Positions 17,632 to 26,527 of a stretch of 64,000 nucleotides of DNA are shown here, piece by piece. The position numbers were made by a program, and so were the translations under genes. Source of the stretch: a bacterium (lineage in GTDB: Bacteria; Auribacterota; Auribacteria; Auribacterales; Auribacteraceae); NCBI GenBank assembly GCA_018435605.1, contig JAHDNF010000011.1:1-64000 (forward strand), in the 5' to 3' direction. Numbering within the stretch: position 1 is the first letter of the stretch; each line of letters begins with the position of its first letter. The notes under the pieces were generated by a model. The model did no database searches and had not been told where the DNA came from. It saw only the letters and a list, made by a program, of their open reading frames with translations.

Positions 17632-18114
17632 ATGACTGATTATCGTTTTGCCACATTGTTAATGATAATTTGTATAACTTTGACTGCCGGATGCGACCGC
17701 AATACGGAATCAGTCGGGAAGTACGATATCAAGCAGGCGCAAAACGATGCTTTTCAGTATTTTGAGCAGGCCAACACATTGTGCGTGCAAGGCGAGTATA
17801 AAAAAGCGATAGAGAGTTGCAACAAGGCTTTGGAGCTTAACCCTGACTTTGCAAACGTATACAGCTTACGCGGGAGGGCGTACACTTACTCAGGCGAATA
17901 TGAAAAAGCGATTATGGATTTTGATACTGCCTTACGGCTTAACCCCGACTATATCCTTGCTCATTTTTTTATTGGCAGCGCGTACGCCGAATCCGGCGAC
18001 AAACAGTCCGCAGTTGACGCATTCAGGGCTTTTATTCAGTATACCGACCCTGATATGGCGTATCTGCAGGAACAGGCGAAACAAAAAATAGAGGAATTAG
18101 AAAACGCCCGCTAA
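17632..18114 (+). CDS. TPR lipoprotein, third of three
   Basis: 160 residues. Signal peptide MTDYRFATLLMIICITLTAG with lipobox LTAGC. Two to three TPR units follow (YKKAIESCNKALELNPDFANVYSLRG, YEKAIMDFDTALRLNPDYILAHFF) and the same C-terminal pattern as its neighbours (QEQAKQKIEELENAR). It has a good promoter of its own at 17528-17556. Function unknown beyond protein binding at a membrane. Confidence 0.85.
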   Translation: MTDYRFATLLMIICITLTAGCDRNTESVGKYDIKQAQNDAFQYFEQANTLCVQGEYKKAIESCNKALELNPDFANVYSLRGRAYTYSGEYEKAIMDFDTALRLNPDYILAHFFIGSAYAESGDKQSAVDAFRAFIQYTDPDMAYLQEQAKQKIEELENAR

Positions 18115-18312
18115 CTGCTTTAAGGTGACAGTGAGAAATCGATAGCGTTTATTGATTTTCAGCTATTTCATAATATGTTGGCGTTTTGCACGTTAAACAT
18201 GATTCCATTTTTAATCTTGTAAGCCGTTAAGAACGATTTAAAAAAAAGACTTGAACCGGCTGTTTTTTTGTATAATAATGATGCCACATACTCCAACAAT
18301 ATCGGGATGCGT

Positions 18313-19296
18313 ATGGAACTGAAAGATTTTCAGACAGTTATCGCTAAGCGAAAATTTTTTGCCGCCGCGCTTTTTTTGTCGGTCTTGATATCCGCGTTGT
18401 CCTGCCGTGTAACCGCCACTACAATGGACAGCCCTCTAATACATAAAGTACGTCGAGGTGAAACGTTATGGGAAATATCAATCAAATACAAGATTCCCAT
18501 GAGCCGTCTGATAGAGGTAAACGAACTTACAGACATAAACAAACTCAAAGTCGACCAGTCGCTGGTTATTCCTGTTGTCCCGTCTAAAACCGAATCCGCA
18601 ACGCTTAACCCGAGCGGTCAATCGGGTATGTATCATCGTCTGCAGAAAGGCGATACATTATGGCATTTATCCAGACGCTATCAGGTATCCGCTGAAGAAA
18701 TTATAAAAGCGAACAATATTCTTGCTCCAGACAGCCTGAAGATAGGGCAGGTGCTTTTTATACCCATGACGCCGGCTCAGTTGGAATCTCTCAATTCCGT
18801 AGAAAAAATGAAGCTGGCTGTACGGCGTCTTGTCGCCGTTTCCCCTGTAGTTGAGGCGCGTAAATGGCAGTACATAGTAGTTCACCACAGCGCTACCGAT
18901 GTAGGCAACGCAAAAAGTTTCCACTCGTTTCATAAGTTCAAGCGGCACATGGCAAACGGATTGGCGTACCATTTCGTCATAACCAACGGCAACAAATCGC
19001 GCGACGGCGAAATTGAGGTTGGCAACCGCTGGACACAGCAGATACAAGGCGGCCATGTCAAATCGGACTACTACAACAATTACGGCATAGGTATTTGCAT
19101 AGTAGGCAACTTTATGAAATATATTCCTACAGATCGCCAGTTTTATTCTCTGCAAGTGCTTGTGCAAGTGCTTCAGGAACAATACGGTATTCAAGCGCAG
19201 AGGGTAATCGGTCACGGAGAAATTCCGAAAGAGTACACGGAATGTCCGGGCAAGCTGTTTCCCATGCGCCAATTGAGATCGAAACTGCTTTATTGA
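18313..19296 (+). CDS. LysM-containing N-acetylmuramoyl-L-alanine amidase
   Basis: 327 residues. An N-terminal hydrophobic segment ends in LISALSC, possibly a lipobox. Two LysM domains (HKVRRGETLWEISIKYKIPMSRLIEVNEL; HRLQKGDTLWHLSRRYQVSAEEIIKANNI) bind peptidoglycan. The C-terminal half is an amidase_2/PGRP domain: IVVHHSATD (zinc His pair region), LAYHFVITNG and VIGHGEIPKEYTECPGKLFP with the final zinc His and Cys. It should cleave the amide between N-acetylmuramic acid and L-alanine. Start: ATG 18307 or 18313; the longer start at 18268 would overlap a TATAAT box at 18271-18276. The next gene lies 99 bases away. Confidence 0.9.
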   Translation: MELKDFQTVIAKRKFFAAALFLSVLISALSCRVTATTMDSPLIHKVRRGETLWEISIKYKIPMSRLIEVNELTDINKLKVDQSLVIPVVPSKTESATLNPSGQSGMYHRLQKGDTLWHLSRRYQVSAEEIIKANNILAPDSLKIGQVLFIPMTPAQLESLNSVEKMKLAVRRLVAVSPVVEARKWQYIVVHHSATDVGNAKSFHSFHKFKRHMANGLAYHFVITNGNKSRDGEIEVGNRWTQQIQGGHVKSDYYNNYGIGICIVGNFMKYIPTDRQFYSLQVLVQVLQEQYGIQAQRVIGHGEIPKEYTECPGKLFPMRQLRSKLLY

Positions 19297-19395
19297 CACA
19301 CCTTGAGTATTCTTATCTTGTCATTATCATTCTTGACGTATGACGATTCCCTGTGTCAAAATATCGAAAACAGGTAGAATCTTTATGGGGATATT

Positions 19396-20271
19396 ATGCC
19401 GTCAGTTAGTGACTATATTAAAACAGCCGGTACCATAGCCGATCGGGCGATAACACACATTATACACGGCGATGTGCTTACCGTGCAGTGGGAATCAGCG
19501 GATATTTCCGGCATTGAAAACTGTATGCGGCAGGTTCTCGAAATCGAGCCTGATAATCCGCGCTGGCAGTATATAGACGCATGTCTTGCGATTGCGCAGG
19601 GACGGTACGCCACAGGTATGGAATCCATCCGCAATATAGCCAGCTTGTATCCTGATTTTACCGAGGCGCAAGGTTTCGCGGAGAATCCGGACAGGTGGTT
19701 TTCGCCTTTTTGTTATCCGGCGTGGCGCGATAACATTGGCGAACTGCCCGAGCATTTCGCCAATCTGCCTCGAGGCGGAACTCTGCTTGTTTCAATGCGA
19801 GACTGCGTAGACAGGGTAGTCGGTTTTTTTCGCCATTGCGAACCGGGATATTGCGTTTTGTCAAAGAAAACTACTGTAGACATCGATATAAAACTTCTCG
19901 ACACACCGTTCGGGCTCATAGCCGGCGCGTATCTGATAATCGATCCCGGCAAACGCGGCGGACGTCTTAGCGAAACTATGCTTTCCTGCGACAAAATACC
20001 GCCTCAGTTACAGGATATGAGCAGTGCCGGGTATTGGCTTTTGCGATTGCTTGCCGGCCAGTCGTATACATTTATTCTTCTTCATGATATACAAACAGGC
20101 ACGGTTTATCGAAAAAAACATTATTTCAACGCGCAGAATAAAAAGCTACTCAACGCCATAGCTGACCGCTTGTCCGGAATATCACCCTTGCAGAACTGGG
20201 ACAGGAATGAGTTTCTTAAGGCTCAACAATACTACATGCAACACGTAACCATAGATAATTTCTTGGAATAA
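19396..20271 (+). CDS. Conserved-looking protein of unknown function
   Basis: 291 residues, no signal peptide. The first 90 residues look like two or three weak TPR helices (IENCMRQVLEIEPDNPRWQYIDACLAIAQGRYATGMES). The remainder is an alpha/beta domain with several Cys residues (MRDCVDRVV, HCEPGYCVL) that I do not recognise. Thirteen bases separate its stop from the GAF histidine kinase start, so the two are likely co-expressed and it may belong to the same signalling unit. Confidence 0.7.
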   Translation: MPSVSDYIKTAGTIADRAITHIIHGDVLTVQWESADISGIENCMRQVLEIEPDNPRWQYIDACLAIAQGRYATGMESIRNIASLYPDFTEAQGFAENPDRWFSPFCYPAWRDNIGELPEHFANLPRGGTLLVSMRDCVDRVVGFFRHCEPGYCVLSKKTTVDIDIKLLDTPFGLIAGAYLIIDPGKRGGRLSETMLSCDKIPPQLQDMSSAGYWLLRLLAGQSYTFILLHDIQTGTVYRKKHYFNAQNKKLLNAIADRLSGISPLQNWDRNEFLKAQQYYMQHVTIDNFLE

Positions 20272-20284
20272 ACGAGGATACGTT

Positions 20285-21535
20285 ATGACGAACCATAATG
20301 CCGAGCCTGAAAATACACAGTTCGACCGCCATGACCTGATGACGATCGTCGATGTATGCAAACTGATGAACAGCGCCATGCATTACGACCCGCTGATCGA
20401 GCAGATAATGGATTTTTCCACGCGGGTTATGAATGTGGAAGGCGCATCGGTGCTTTTGCATGACGAAACGATCAACAAGCTGATTTTCCATTTCAGTACA
20501 GGGGAATGTTCGCAAAGCCTTAAAAAAATCGTGCTAAATACAGACGAGGGTATCGCAGGGTGGGTTTATCAGAATTCTACGCCTGTGTTATCCAACGATT
20601 TAAGCAATGACGAGCGGTTTTGCTCAAGGGTGGACACTTCCGTTGATTTCGTTACCCGTTCGATTTTGGCAGTACCTCTGACCCTTGAAAATCACACAAT
20701 AGGTGTTTTTGAGCTTGTCAACAGGAAGGATCCGCAAGGGTTCGTCAGGCGTGACCTTCTGCTTGCCGAAGGGATTGCCGCTCAGGTCGCTCTTGCGCTG
20801 GAACGTGTTCGCCTCATTCACGAGAACATGACTGTCAACCGGTTGGCTACAATCGGAGAAACCGTAGCGGGGCTGGCGCATTACATAAAAAATATTCTTA
20901 CAGGACTGGAGGGAACCCGCCATCTTATCGGCATCGCTCTTCGCGATAACGACCATGGGAGAATACAAAAAATGTGGCCGGTTCTGGAAAACAGCATCAA
21001 CAAAATATCCACATTAACCCTTGACATGCTTGAGTTTTCTAAAGACAGGAAACCCGATTACACCTGCAAAAACATCAACGACATAATAGCGGAAGCAATG
21101 GAGCTGTGTGATAAAAAAGCCGACAGTCTGGGTATTGCCCTGCACAGCCGGCTCGATCCGGCTATGATGCCCGCGTACTTCGACTGCACCGGTATTTTCA
21201 GATGTTTGCTCAACATGCTGACCAACAGTATTGACGCATGCAAAGATACTGAAAATCCGGTTATTACTGTCAGTTCTCATTTCGACCGCGAAAACCTGAC
21301 TGTAAAGGTTGCTGACAACGGTTGCGGTATGTCGCCGGAGATAATCGAGAAAATCATGATGTCGAAATTTTTCAGTACGAAGGGGTCAAAAGGCACGGGG
21401 CTCGGTGTGCCTGTAATTCGGAAAATTATATCGGAACATGCAGGCTCTCTTGATATTGCTTCACGGCAAGGCGAAGGGAGCGAAATTACATTCAAGATTC
21501 CCGCCCTGTTTCAACTGCCGGAACAAATAGATTAG
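20285..21535 (+). CDS. Soluble GAF-domain sensor histidine kinase
   Basis: 416 residues, no membrane segment. A GAF domain spans about 18-175 (EGASVLLHDETINKLIFHF, DEGIAGWVYQNSTPVLSNDL, GVFELVNRKD). The kinase core follows: H-box GLAHYIKNILTGLEG, N-box LLNMLTNSIDAC, G1 DNGCGM, G2 GTGLGVPVIRKI. The H-box form is that of the NtrB/HPK4-like group. It should sense a cytosolic ligand and phosphorylate a response regulator; no regulator is adjacent, although the receiver on GspE is one orphan candidate in this window (inference). Confidence 0.9.
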   Translation: MTNHNAEPENTQFDRHDLMTIVDVCKLMNSAMHYDPLIEQIMDFSTRVMNVEGASVLLHDETINKLIFHFSTGECSQSLKKIVLNTDEGIAGWVYQNSTPVLSNDLSNDERFCSRVDTSVDFVTRSILAVPLTLENHTIGVFELVNRKDPQGFVRRDLLLAEGIAAQVALALERVRLIHENMTVNRLATIGETVAGLAHYIKNILTGLEGTRHLIGIALRDNDHGRIQKMWPVLENSINKISTLTLDMLEFSKDRKPDYTCKNINDIIAEAMELCDKKADSLGIALHSRLDPAMMPAYFDCTGIFRCLLNMLTNSIDACKDTENPVITVSSHFDRENLTVKVADNGCGMSPEIIEKIMMSKFFSTKGSKGTGLGVPVIRKIISEHAGSLDIASRQGEGSEITFKIPALFQLPEQID

Positions 21536-21620
21536 CAGTTGACCTTAAGGATACTCGATATATAGCGGTTTTGCTCAGGTTTATTAGAATTCGGAACACT
21601 AACCGGAATATCCGGCAGGA

Positions 21621-22130
21621 TTACCATGAAGAATTTTCAAAAATCGGGAATTTTTCTTTGAAGAATATGAAATAAACTACTGTAGCGATAATCAAAACGT
21701 AAATGACAATACTTATCGGGCTGAAAAACAATTTTCGGAGAAACAATGTAAATCTATTGATATGAGCCAGTTCATCAAGATTATGCTCAAGAGCGCCTAG
21801 AATTTTCTGGAACTCAATATATTTTTCATGCCAAACCGATGTAACCCGTTTTGCCATGCCTTCCGATAAAGCTGAAGCGTCCGCGAGAGTTACGACTTGT
21901 GTGATAATATCAAGCGCTTTGGAATCTTTCTCTTTTTGCATCCCCAGAGATTCCATAAGGACATTATAATTGCGCGCGATACCTGTCTTGATATCAAAAT
22001 AAAGCTGTTCGTCGTCCGGCGTAATTTCTTGTTGTCCCAGAGCTTTGGTAAACAGCCGGTGAAATTCTTTCCACATTTCTACAAACTGTTCTACCTGTTC
22101 GATCTGATGTTCAAGTCGTTTATCTCTCAA
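21621..22130 (-). CDS. Tail-anchored protein of unknown function
   Basis: 169 residues, mostly charged helices, with one hydrophobic segment near the C-terminus (about 138-158, ISIVIYVLIIATVVYFIFF) and no signal peptide: a tail-anchored topology. It lies 20 bases downstream of the guaB-like gene on the same strand, so it is probably co-transcribed. I do not recognise the family. Confidence 0.65.
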   Translation of the reverse strand: MRDKRLEHQIEQVEQFVEMWKEFHRLFTKALGQQEITPDDEQLYFDIKTGIARNYNVLMESLGMQKEKDSKALDIITQVVTLADASALSEGMAKRVTSVWHEKYIEFQKILGALEHNLDELAHINRFTLFLRKLFFSPISIVIYVLIIATVVYFIFFKEKFPIFENSSW

Positions 22131-22150
22131 AGAAATTTCTCCGTAGATTT

Positions 22151-23311
22151 TTACTTGCGCATTCCGACCCGTTGAGCGGCTTGGAATACTTTACCTTCCG
22201 TCTGAATTGACGGTGCGATTATAATTTCGGTCAACTGCATTTCCCGAATATTTTTCGCTCCCACGTTGCCCATAGATGTTTGAAGAGCGCCGACAAGGTT
22301 CTGAGAACCGTCGTCAAGGCTGGCAGGACCGAACAAAATTTGTTCGAGAGTGCCGGTAGTACCCACCTGAATACGTGTTCCTCTGGGCAAATTAGCGTGC
22401 GGAGTAGCCATTCCCCAGTGAAACCCGCGTCCCGGCGCTTCTTGAGCGCGGGCAAACGCCGATCCGACCATAACAGCATCCGCACCGGAAGCAAACGCTT
22501 TGCAAATATCCCCGCCGTTGCTCATACCGCCGTCAGTGATGATCGGAACGTATCTGCCGGATTGTTTTAAATAAAAATCGCGCGCGGCGGCGCAGTCGGC
22601 TGTGGCGGTAACCTGAGGCACACCGATTCCCAGTACGCCGCGTGTAGTACACGCCGCGCCGGGGCCAATACCCACCAGCAAACCGCTGATACCGGCTTCC
22701 ATGAGCGACAACGCCACTTTATAGGTAACGCAGTTTCCGACGATGACAGGTATCTTCATATTTTTACAAAATTTGGCAAAATCAAGGGTTTCATATTCCG
22801 TGGATATATGGGTTACCGTGGTTACGGTAGACTGAACTACGAAGATATCGGCACCGGCGTCTTGAGCTATCTTGCCGAATTGTTCAGCTCTTTGCGGTAT
22901 AGACGAAACCACAGCCGGAACGCCGGCGGCTTTGATTGCCTTTATGCGTTTGGCTATCAGTTCTTCTTTGATCGGCTCGTTATAAATACCCTGCACAAGT
23001 TTGGTTGCTTCTTCTTTGGTTGCAGTGGCTATGGCGTCTAGCACTTTATCAGGATTTTCGTAGCGTGTCTGAACTCCTTCCAGATTCAGTACTGCGATAC
23101 CGCCCATTTTGCCCATTTTTATAGCGAAAGCCGTATCGACCACACCGTCCATGGCGGCCGCTAAAATCGGAATGGAAAATTTCATACCGCCTATTACCCA
23201 TGATGTATCTACTTCACGGGGATTTATGGTAATATCGCCCGGAACAAGCGCGATCTCATCGAATCCATAACATCTTCGTGCCTTGCGGCCTCTGCCTACC
23301 CACATACCCAT
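22151..23311 (-). CDS. guaB3: GuaB3-type IMP dehydrogenase family protein without CBS domains
   Basis: 386 residues, against nearly 500 for standard GuaB: the paired CBS domains are absent, as in the GuaB3 branch of the IMPDH/GMP reductase family. Family motifs are VGRGRKARRCYGFDEIALVPGD at the start, the catalytic-loop Cys in GPGAACTTRGVLGIGVPQ, and the phosphate-binding DGGMSNGGDICKAFASGADAVMVGSAFA. It probably oxidises IMP to XMP, feeding guaA about 3 kb away, but some family members may act on GMP. Start ATG 23311 is chosen because GGGAG lies nine bases upstream; the ORF could begin at a TTG at 23320, which has no spacing for that site. Confidence 0.85.
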   Translation of the reverse strand: MGMWVGRGRKARRCYGFDEIALVPGDITINPREVDTSWVIGGMKFSIPILAAAMDGVVDTAFAIKMGKMGGIAVLNLEGVQTRYENPDKVLDAIATATKEEATKLVQGIYNEPIKEELIAKRIKAIKAAGVPAVVSSIPQRAEQFGKIAQDAGADIFVVQSTVTTVTHISTEYETLDFAKFCKNMKIPVIVGNCVTYKVALSLMEAGISGLLVGIGPGAACTTRGVLGIGVPQVTATADCAAARDFYLKQSGRYVPIITDGGMSNGGDICKAFASGADAVMVGSAFARAQEAPGRGFHWGMATPHANLPRGTRIQVGTTGTLEQILFGPASLDDGSQNLVGALQTSMGNVGAKNIREMQLTEIIIAPSIQTEGKVFQAAQRVGMRK

Positions 23312-23468
23312 AATTCGCAACTCCCATATTTATATCTGCGACTAAATATTTTAAGAAAACTTTACACACTTTTTAGGAAACGCTGAAAATATTTTTCAAT
23401 GATTGTGTATTACAGCCTGCGAACGCAGTTTTCAAAGCAACCTAATGTTTAAATAAAATTCCAGTCCT

Positions 23469-23492
23469 GCCTGAGTATAGATACACTCAGGC
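23469..23492. other. Perfect hairpin in the guaB3-lpxD gap
   Basis: GCCTGAGT and ACTCAGGC form an eight-base perfect stem around an eight-base loop. No T-run follows in either direction. The rest of the 281-base gap shows nothing else I can support. Confidence 0.4.
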
Positions 23493-23592
23493 GCGAGCGG
23501 ATAAGTAATTAAAAGATACTAGATGATGGCATTCGCTTTGTCAATATTTTTTTCCGGCATTACTGCCGCTGAAACGCGGTGTTTGTTTGGTT

Positions 23593-24651
23593 TCAGACGG
23601 TATCCGCGGAAACCGATTCAGCTATCTGGCGTTTAAGCTCTTTGAGTTCGTTTTCCAGTTGTTCGACCCTGTCAAACAATTTAGGCACTCTCTGCTGTAT
23701 GGCAAACGATTTTTTAAAGGTGTCTATTTCTCTGGCAGGCGAACCGAGGTAAACTTTGTTTGATTTGAGATGTTTGTTAACCGCGACGCCGGCTTTAGCG
23801 CCTACGATTACGTTGTCGTCGATCGTTACATGATCGGCAAGACCGACCTGTCCGGCTAGTATCACGTTGTTTCCGACGGTCGAACTTCCGGATATGCCTA
23901 CCTGAGCGCATATAATGCAGTTTTTGCCGATTACGTCGTTATGGGCGATCTGAACCTGATTGTCAATTTTAGTGCCCTGTCCGATAACGGTTTTGCCAAG
24001 CGTAGCGCAGTCTACGGTGGTATTGGCGCCGATTTCCACGTCGTCCTCGATAAGAACCGTGCCGATTTGCGGAACTTTTATTTGTTTGCCGTCGTGGGGC
24101 ACGTATCCGAACCCGTCCGACCCGACAACTACCCCTGAATGCAAAATCACACGGTTTCCGATAACCGTATTAGGGTACAGCACAACGCCGGGGTTTAGCA
24201 TACATTTGTGTCCTATGACGGTTTTGGAGCCGACAAAGCAAAACGCGCCGACAACCGAACCTTTCCCTATTTTCGCGCCGTCCTGTACAACCGCGTAAGG
24301 CTGAATGGACACCCCGTCTTCGATGACCACGTTTTCGCCTATCACAGCGGTTTGGTGCACACCCGGTTTATATTCAACTTTTGGGCAGTACATTTGCATA
24401 AGCATACCGAACGCGAACTTCGGGCTGGCGACTTTGATAACAGGTTTATTTTTGCGCGCCAGCGTTTTAGGTATGATAACGGCGACAGCGGGCGATTGCT
24501 CGGCCTTGTCAAGCCACGCTTCGTTTTCCGCAAAAACAATGGTTCCTTCAAGGGCGGCTTTCACGTCCGATACTCCGCATATCATGGTGGCTGAGTTTCC
24601 ATCTACTTCGCCGTTAACCAATTGAGCTATTTCAAGAAGTGATTTTTGCAT
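23593..24651 (-). CDS. lpxD: UDP-3-O-acylglucosamine N-acyltransferase LpxD
   Basis: 352 residues, normal length. An N-terminal uridine-binding domain (about 1-100) is followed by left-handed beta-helix hexapeptide repeats (about 105-300; [18 protein letters not shown] style) and a C-terminal helix with a coiled coil ([19 protein letters not shown]). The catalytic His is in [11 protein letters not shown]. LpxD adds the second acyl chain in lipid A synthesis, which shows that the organism has an LPS outer membrane. It stands alone, not beside lpxA or fabZ. GGAG precedes ATG 24651. Confidence 0.95.
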   Translation of the reverse strand: MQKSLLEIAQLVNGEVDGNSATMICGVSDVKAALEGTIVFAENEAWLDKAEQSPAVAVIIPKTLARKNKPVIKVASPKFAFGMLMQMYCPKVEYKPGVHQTAVIGENVVIEDGVSIQPYAVVQDGAKIGKGSVVGAFCFVGSKTVIGHKCMLNPGVVLYPNTVIGNRVILHSGVVVGSDGFGYVPHDGKQIKVPQIGTVLIEDDVEIGANTTVDCATLGKTVIGQGTKIDNQVQIAHNDVIGKNCIICAQVGISGSSTVGNNVILAGQVGLADHVTIDDNVIVGAKAGVAVNKHLKSNKVYLGSPAREIDTFKKSFAIQQRVPKLFDRVEQLENELKELKRQIAESVSADTV

Positions 24652-24809
24652 CTTCGGTACTCCTTTGCAAAATAAATATTTCCGATCGAATAGTATATAC
24701 TTTTCTAATTGTATTGTGTGATCAAATTCGTGTCAATGAATTAAAAGCAGGACGTACGCGAAGATGAGTAAATTTTTATTCATTTTTTAGTATGTTTAGA
24801 ATGTTTTAG

Positions 24810-24839
24810 TTGCTAAGCCGGCCGAAAAGAAATTATAAT
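24810..24839 (+). promoter_or_regulatory. Sigma70-type promoter
   Basis: TTGCTA (24810-24815) and TATAAT (24834-24839), spacing 18. It points into the hairpin-terminator segment that follows. Confidence 0.5.
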
Positions 24840-24846
24840 ATTGTCT

Positions 24847-24938
24847 GTATAAAATGTTATATGCCTGAAATCAGGCATTGGCTGATAAAATAATCATTTA
24901 GAGAGCCGCGGTGTTTTTATAATGCCGCGGGTTTTTTT
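24847..24938 (+). ncRNA. Candidate small RNA or attenuated leader
   Basis: Predicted to start a few bases after the TATAAT box and end at the terminator. It contains a seven-base perfect hairpin (24862-24877) near its 5' end and an AT-rich middle. No open frame of useful length. It matches no RNA family I can name. Its position just before the YkgJ-like gene allows either an independent small RNA or a regulated leader. Confidence 0.35.
24906..24938 (+). terminator. Rho-independent terminator upstream of the YkgJ-like gene
   Basis: CCGCGG pairs with CCGCGG, the stem extended by TGTT / AATG, and is followed by G and seven T. It ends just before the coding start region at 24963. Confidence 0.65.
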
Positions 24939-24962
24939 ATGTCCGAAAGAGGTGCGGGCGCA

Positions 24963-25691
24963 ATGCGTTTAAATATTAATCCTTTCAAGCGAAATGACCT
25001 TGACAAGACTATTGCTCAAGTCAAACAAATATATGCTCAAATTGACCGGCAGATCGCGGTGTTCAAGAAATCTACAGGCGTAAATTGCAAACATAACTGC
25101 GGCCACTGCTGTGAAAACCCCCATGTTTACGCAACAGTAATAGAGATGTTTCCCATTGCCGAATATCTGTGGAAATCGGGCAAAGCTGAACGAATCATAG
25201 AGCAGATTAACAACACGCCCGCCCAGTCGCGATGTATATTTTACCAGCCGGATTTATCGGTACCCGGCAACGGGAAATGCACTATATACCCTTATCGGGC
25301 AAGCCTATGCAGGTTGTTCGGGTTTTCCGCCAAGCGCGATAAGCACAACAATCCTATGTTGGTAACCTGTAGCGTGATAAAAAAACTTTACCCGCATGAA
25401 GTCGAAAATCTCAAATCCGCTAAAAACAAGATAGCGATACCGTCCATGGGCGAGTGGTCTCGAAAACTAAGCTGTATCGATCCTTACCGAGGTACGGATC
25501 AAGTACATATAAATCACGCGATAAAAGTAGCTTTGGAAAAAACAGGGCTCAAACTGCAGTTACGGCAATACAACAGTCCTCGTACCCATTTTGCAACTAT
25601 CTATAACCGCCTGAAATACGGAACGATCCGCGCGATCAAGAATATACAGACCGCCCTTTTCGGCAGGTTCAGGATAAAACGCGGTTTTTGA
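24963..25691 (+). CDS. YkgJ-family zinc/iron-chelating-type cysteine protein
   Basis: 242 residues. Cysteine cluster CKHNCGHCC near 40-48 and a later CTIYPYRASLCRLFG are the YkgJ/CxxCxxCC signature; two more Cys lie between. Family members are thought to bind zinc or an iron-sulfur cluster, but their function is not settled. Start: ATG 24963 follows AAAGAGGTG by a normal distance; ATG 24939 is inside the terminator region. The basic C-terminus has no known domain. Confidence 0.75.
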   Translation: MRLNINPFKRNDLDKTIAQVKQIYAQIDRQIAVFKKSTGVNCKHNCGHCCENPHVYATVIEMFPIAEYLWKSGKAERIIEQINNTPAQSRCIFYQPDLSVPGNGKCTIYPYRASLCRLFGFSAKRDKHNNPMLVTCSVIKKLYPHEVENLKSAKNKIAIPSMGEWSRKLSCIDPYRGTDQVHINHAIKVALEKTGLKLQLRQYNSPRTHFATIYNRLKYGTIRAIKNIQTALFGRFRIKRGF

Positions 25692-25826
25692 CGATATCCG
25701 CCCATTAAGCTGAATGGCAATTTCTCTTCACTTTCCGGATTCTCGCTCGTTGCCGTGTTCAGTCCAGATTAAAAAATCTCTGTCAACCACAGCGAAACAG
25801 CGAACATACAGGCGGGAAAATATATA

Positions 25827-25854
25827 TTGACAAATACTCTTATTGAAATATAGT
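25827..25854 (+). promoter_or_regulatory. Sigma70-type promoter of the ferritin-like gene
   Basis: TTGACA at 25827-25832 and TATAGT at 25849-25854, 16 bases apart. It is followed by about 90 bases of leader. I see no clear Fur or PerR box. Confidence 0.6.
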
Positions 25855-25944
25855 TGGTTAGTTATAACTTTTAAAAGTTACATGCTTCAGGTATTGCCTG
25901 AACCGGCAAATACGGGTTACAGCTTAATGAAAGGAGGAATAAAC

Positions 25945-26424
25945 ATGGGTACAAAAGGAAAAGCAATAGTAGGCGTCGATGTAGACAAGTTGCTCAATAT
26001 GCTGAACAAAGCCTATGCCGACGAGTGGCTTGCATATTATCAATACTGGGTCGGCTCGCAAGTCGCTTGCGGAAGGATGAGAGGCATAGTCGCCGGCGAA
26101 CTGATGGAACACGCCAATGAAGAACTACAGCACGCGCAAATGCTTACGGAACGAATCATCACACTGGGAGGCACTCCTCTTTTAACTCCGCAAGATTTGT
26201 TGAAAGAGACAAATTGCGGGTATGACGCGCCTAAAGATCCGAACACCAAAACATTGCTTAAGCAAAACATTAAAGGCGAGCAATGCGCGATTGAAACCTA
26301 CAGGAAACTTCTTGATTTTGTTAAGGATAAAGATCCTATTACTTACCGCATAGTATTAGAGATTCTTGAAGATGAAGTCGAACATGAGGAAGACTTGGAA
26401 TCTTTGCTTTCCGATATGTCCTAA
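25945..26424 (+). CDS. Ferritin-like di-iron protein (bacterioferritin/Dps-like)
   Basis: 159 residues from ATG 25945, after AAGGAGGAAT. Four-helix ferritin-like fold with iron ligands in order: E in YADEWLAYYQYW, ELMEHANEELQH (E and ExxH), E in IKGEQCAIETY, and EILEDEVEHEEDL. Likely stores or detoxifies iron and peroxide in the cytoplasm. Cys residues near the metal helices (SQVACG, GEQC) recall Dps-like archaeal-type ferritins, but I cannot place it firmly. An upstream ATG at 25843 would place the promoter inside the gene, so it is rejected. Confidence 0.85.
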   Translation: MGTKGKAIVGVDVDKLLNMLNKAYADEWLAYYQYWVGSQVACGRMRGIVAGELMEHANEELQHAQMLTERIITLGGTPLLTPQDLLKETNCGYDAPKDPNTKTLLKQNIKGEQCAIETYRKLLDFVKDKDPITYRIVLEILEDEVEHEEDLESLLSDMS

Positions 26425-26445
26425 AGAATTATAATCGGTTAAATT

Positions 26446-26491
26446 AAAAAGGTCACTTTTTCAGAGGTTTTGAAAGAGTAACCTTTTTTTA
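26446..26491. terminator. Bidirectional terminator between ferritin-like gene and guaA
   Basis: AGGT-x-ACTTTTTCA pairs with TGAAAGAGT-x-ACCT around GAGGTTT, flanked by A-run on the left and T-run on the right, so it can stop transcription of the convergent genes on both strands. Confidence 0.85.
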
Positions 26492-26527
26492 TTTAATATC
26501 AAAGAATCGCGATGATTAAAAAAGCCT

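Larger units (their letters stand above)
24652..24962. other. Gap between lpxD and the YkgJ-like gene, with promoter, hairpins and terminator
   Basis: The right-hand part is organised: a promoter at 24810-24839, a TGCCTGA / TCAGGCA hairpin at 24862-24877 and an intrinsic terminator at 24906-24938. This is either a short transcript of about 90 bases or a leader with an attenuator. Confidence 0.5.

Noticed and set aside
24862-24877. Riboswitch before the YkgJ-like gene
   Set aside because: The hairpin does not match any riboswitch core that I know; kept only as part of a candidate RNA.
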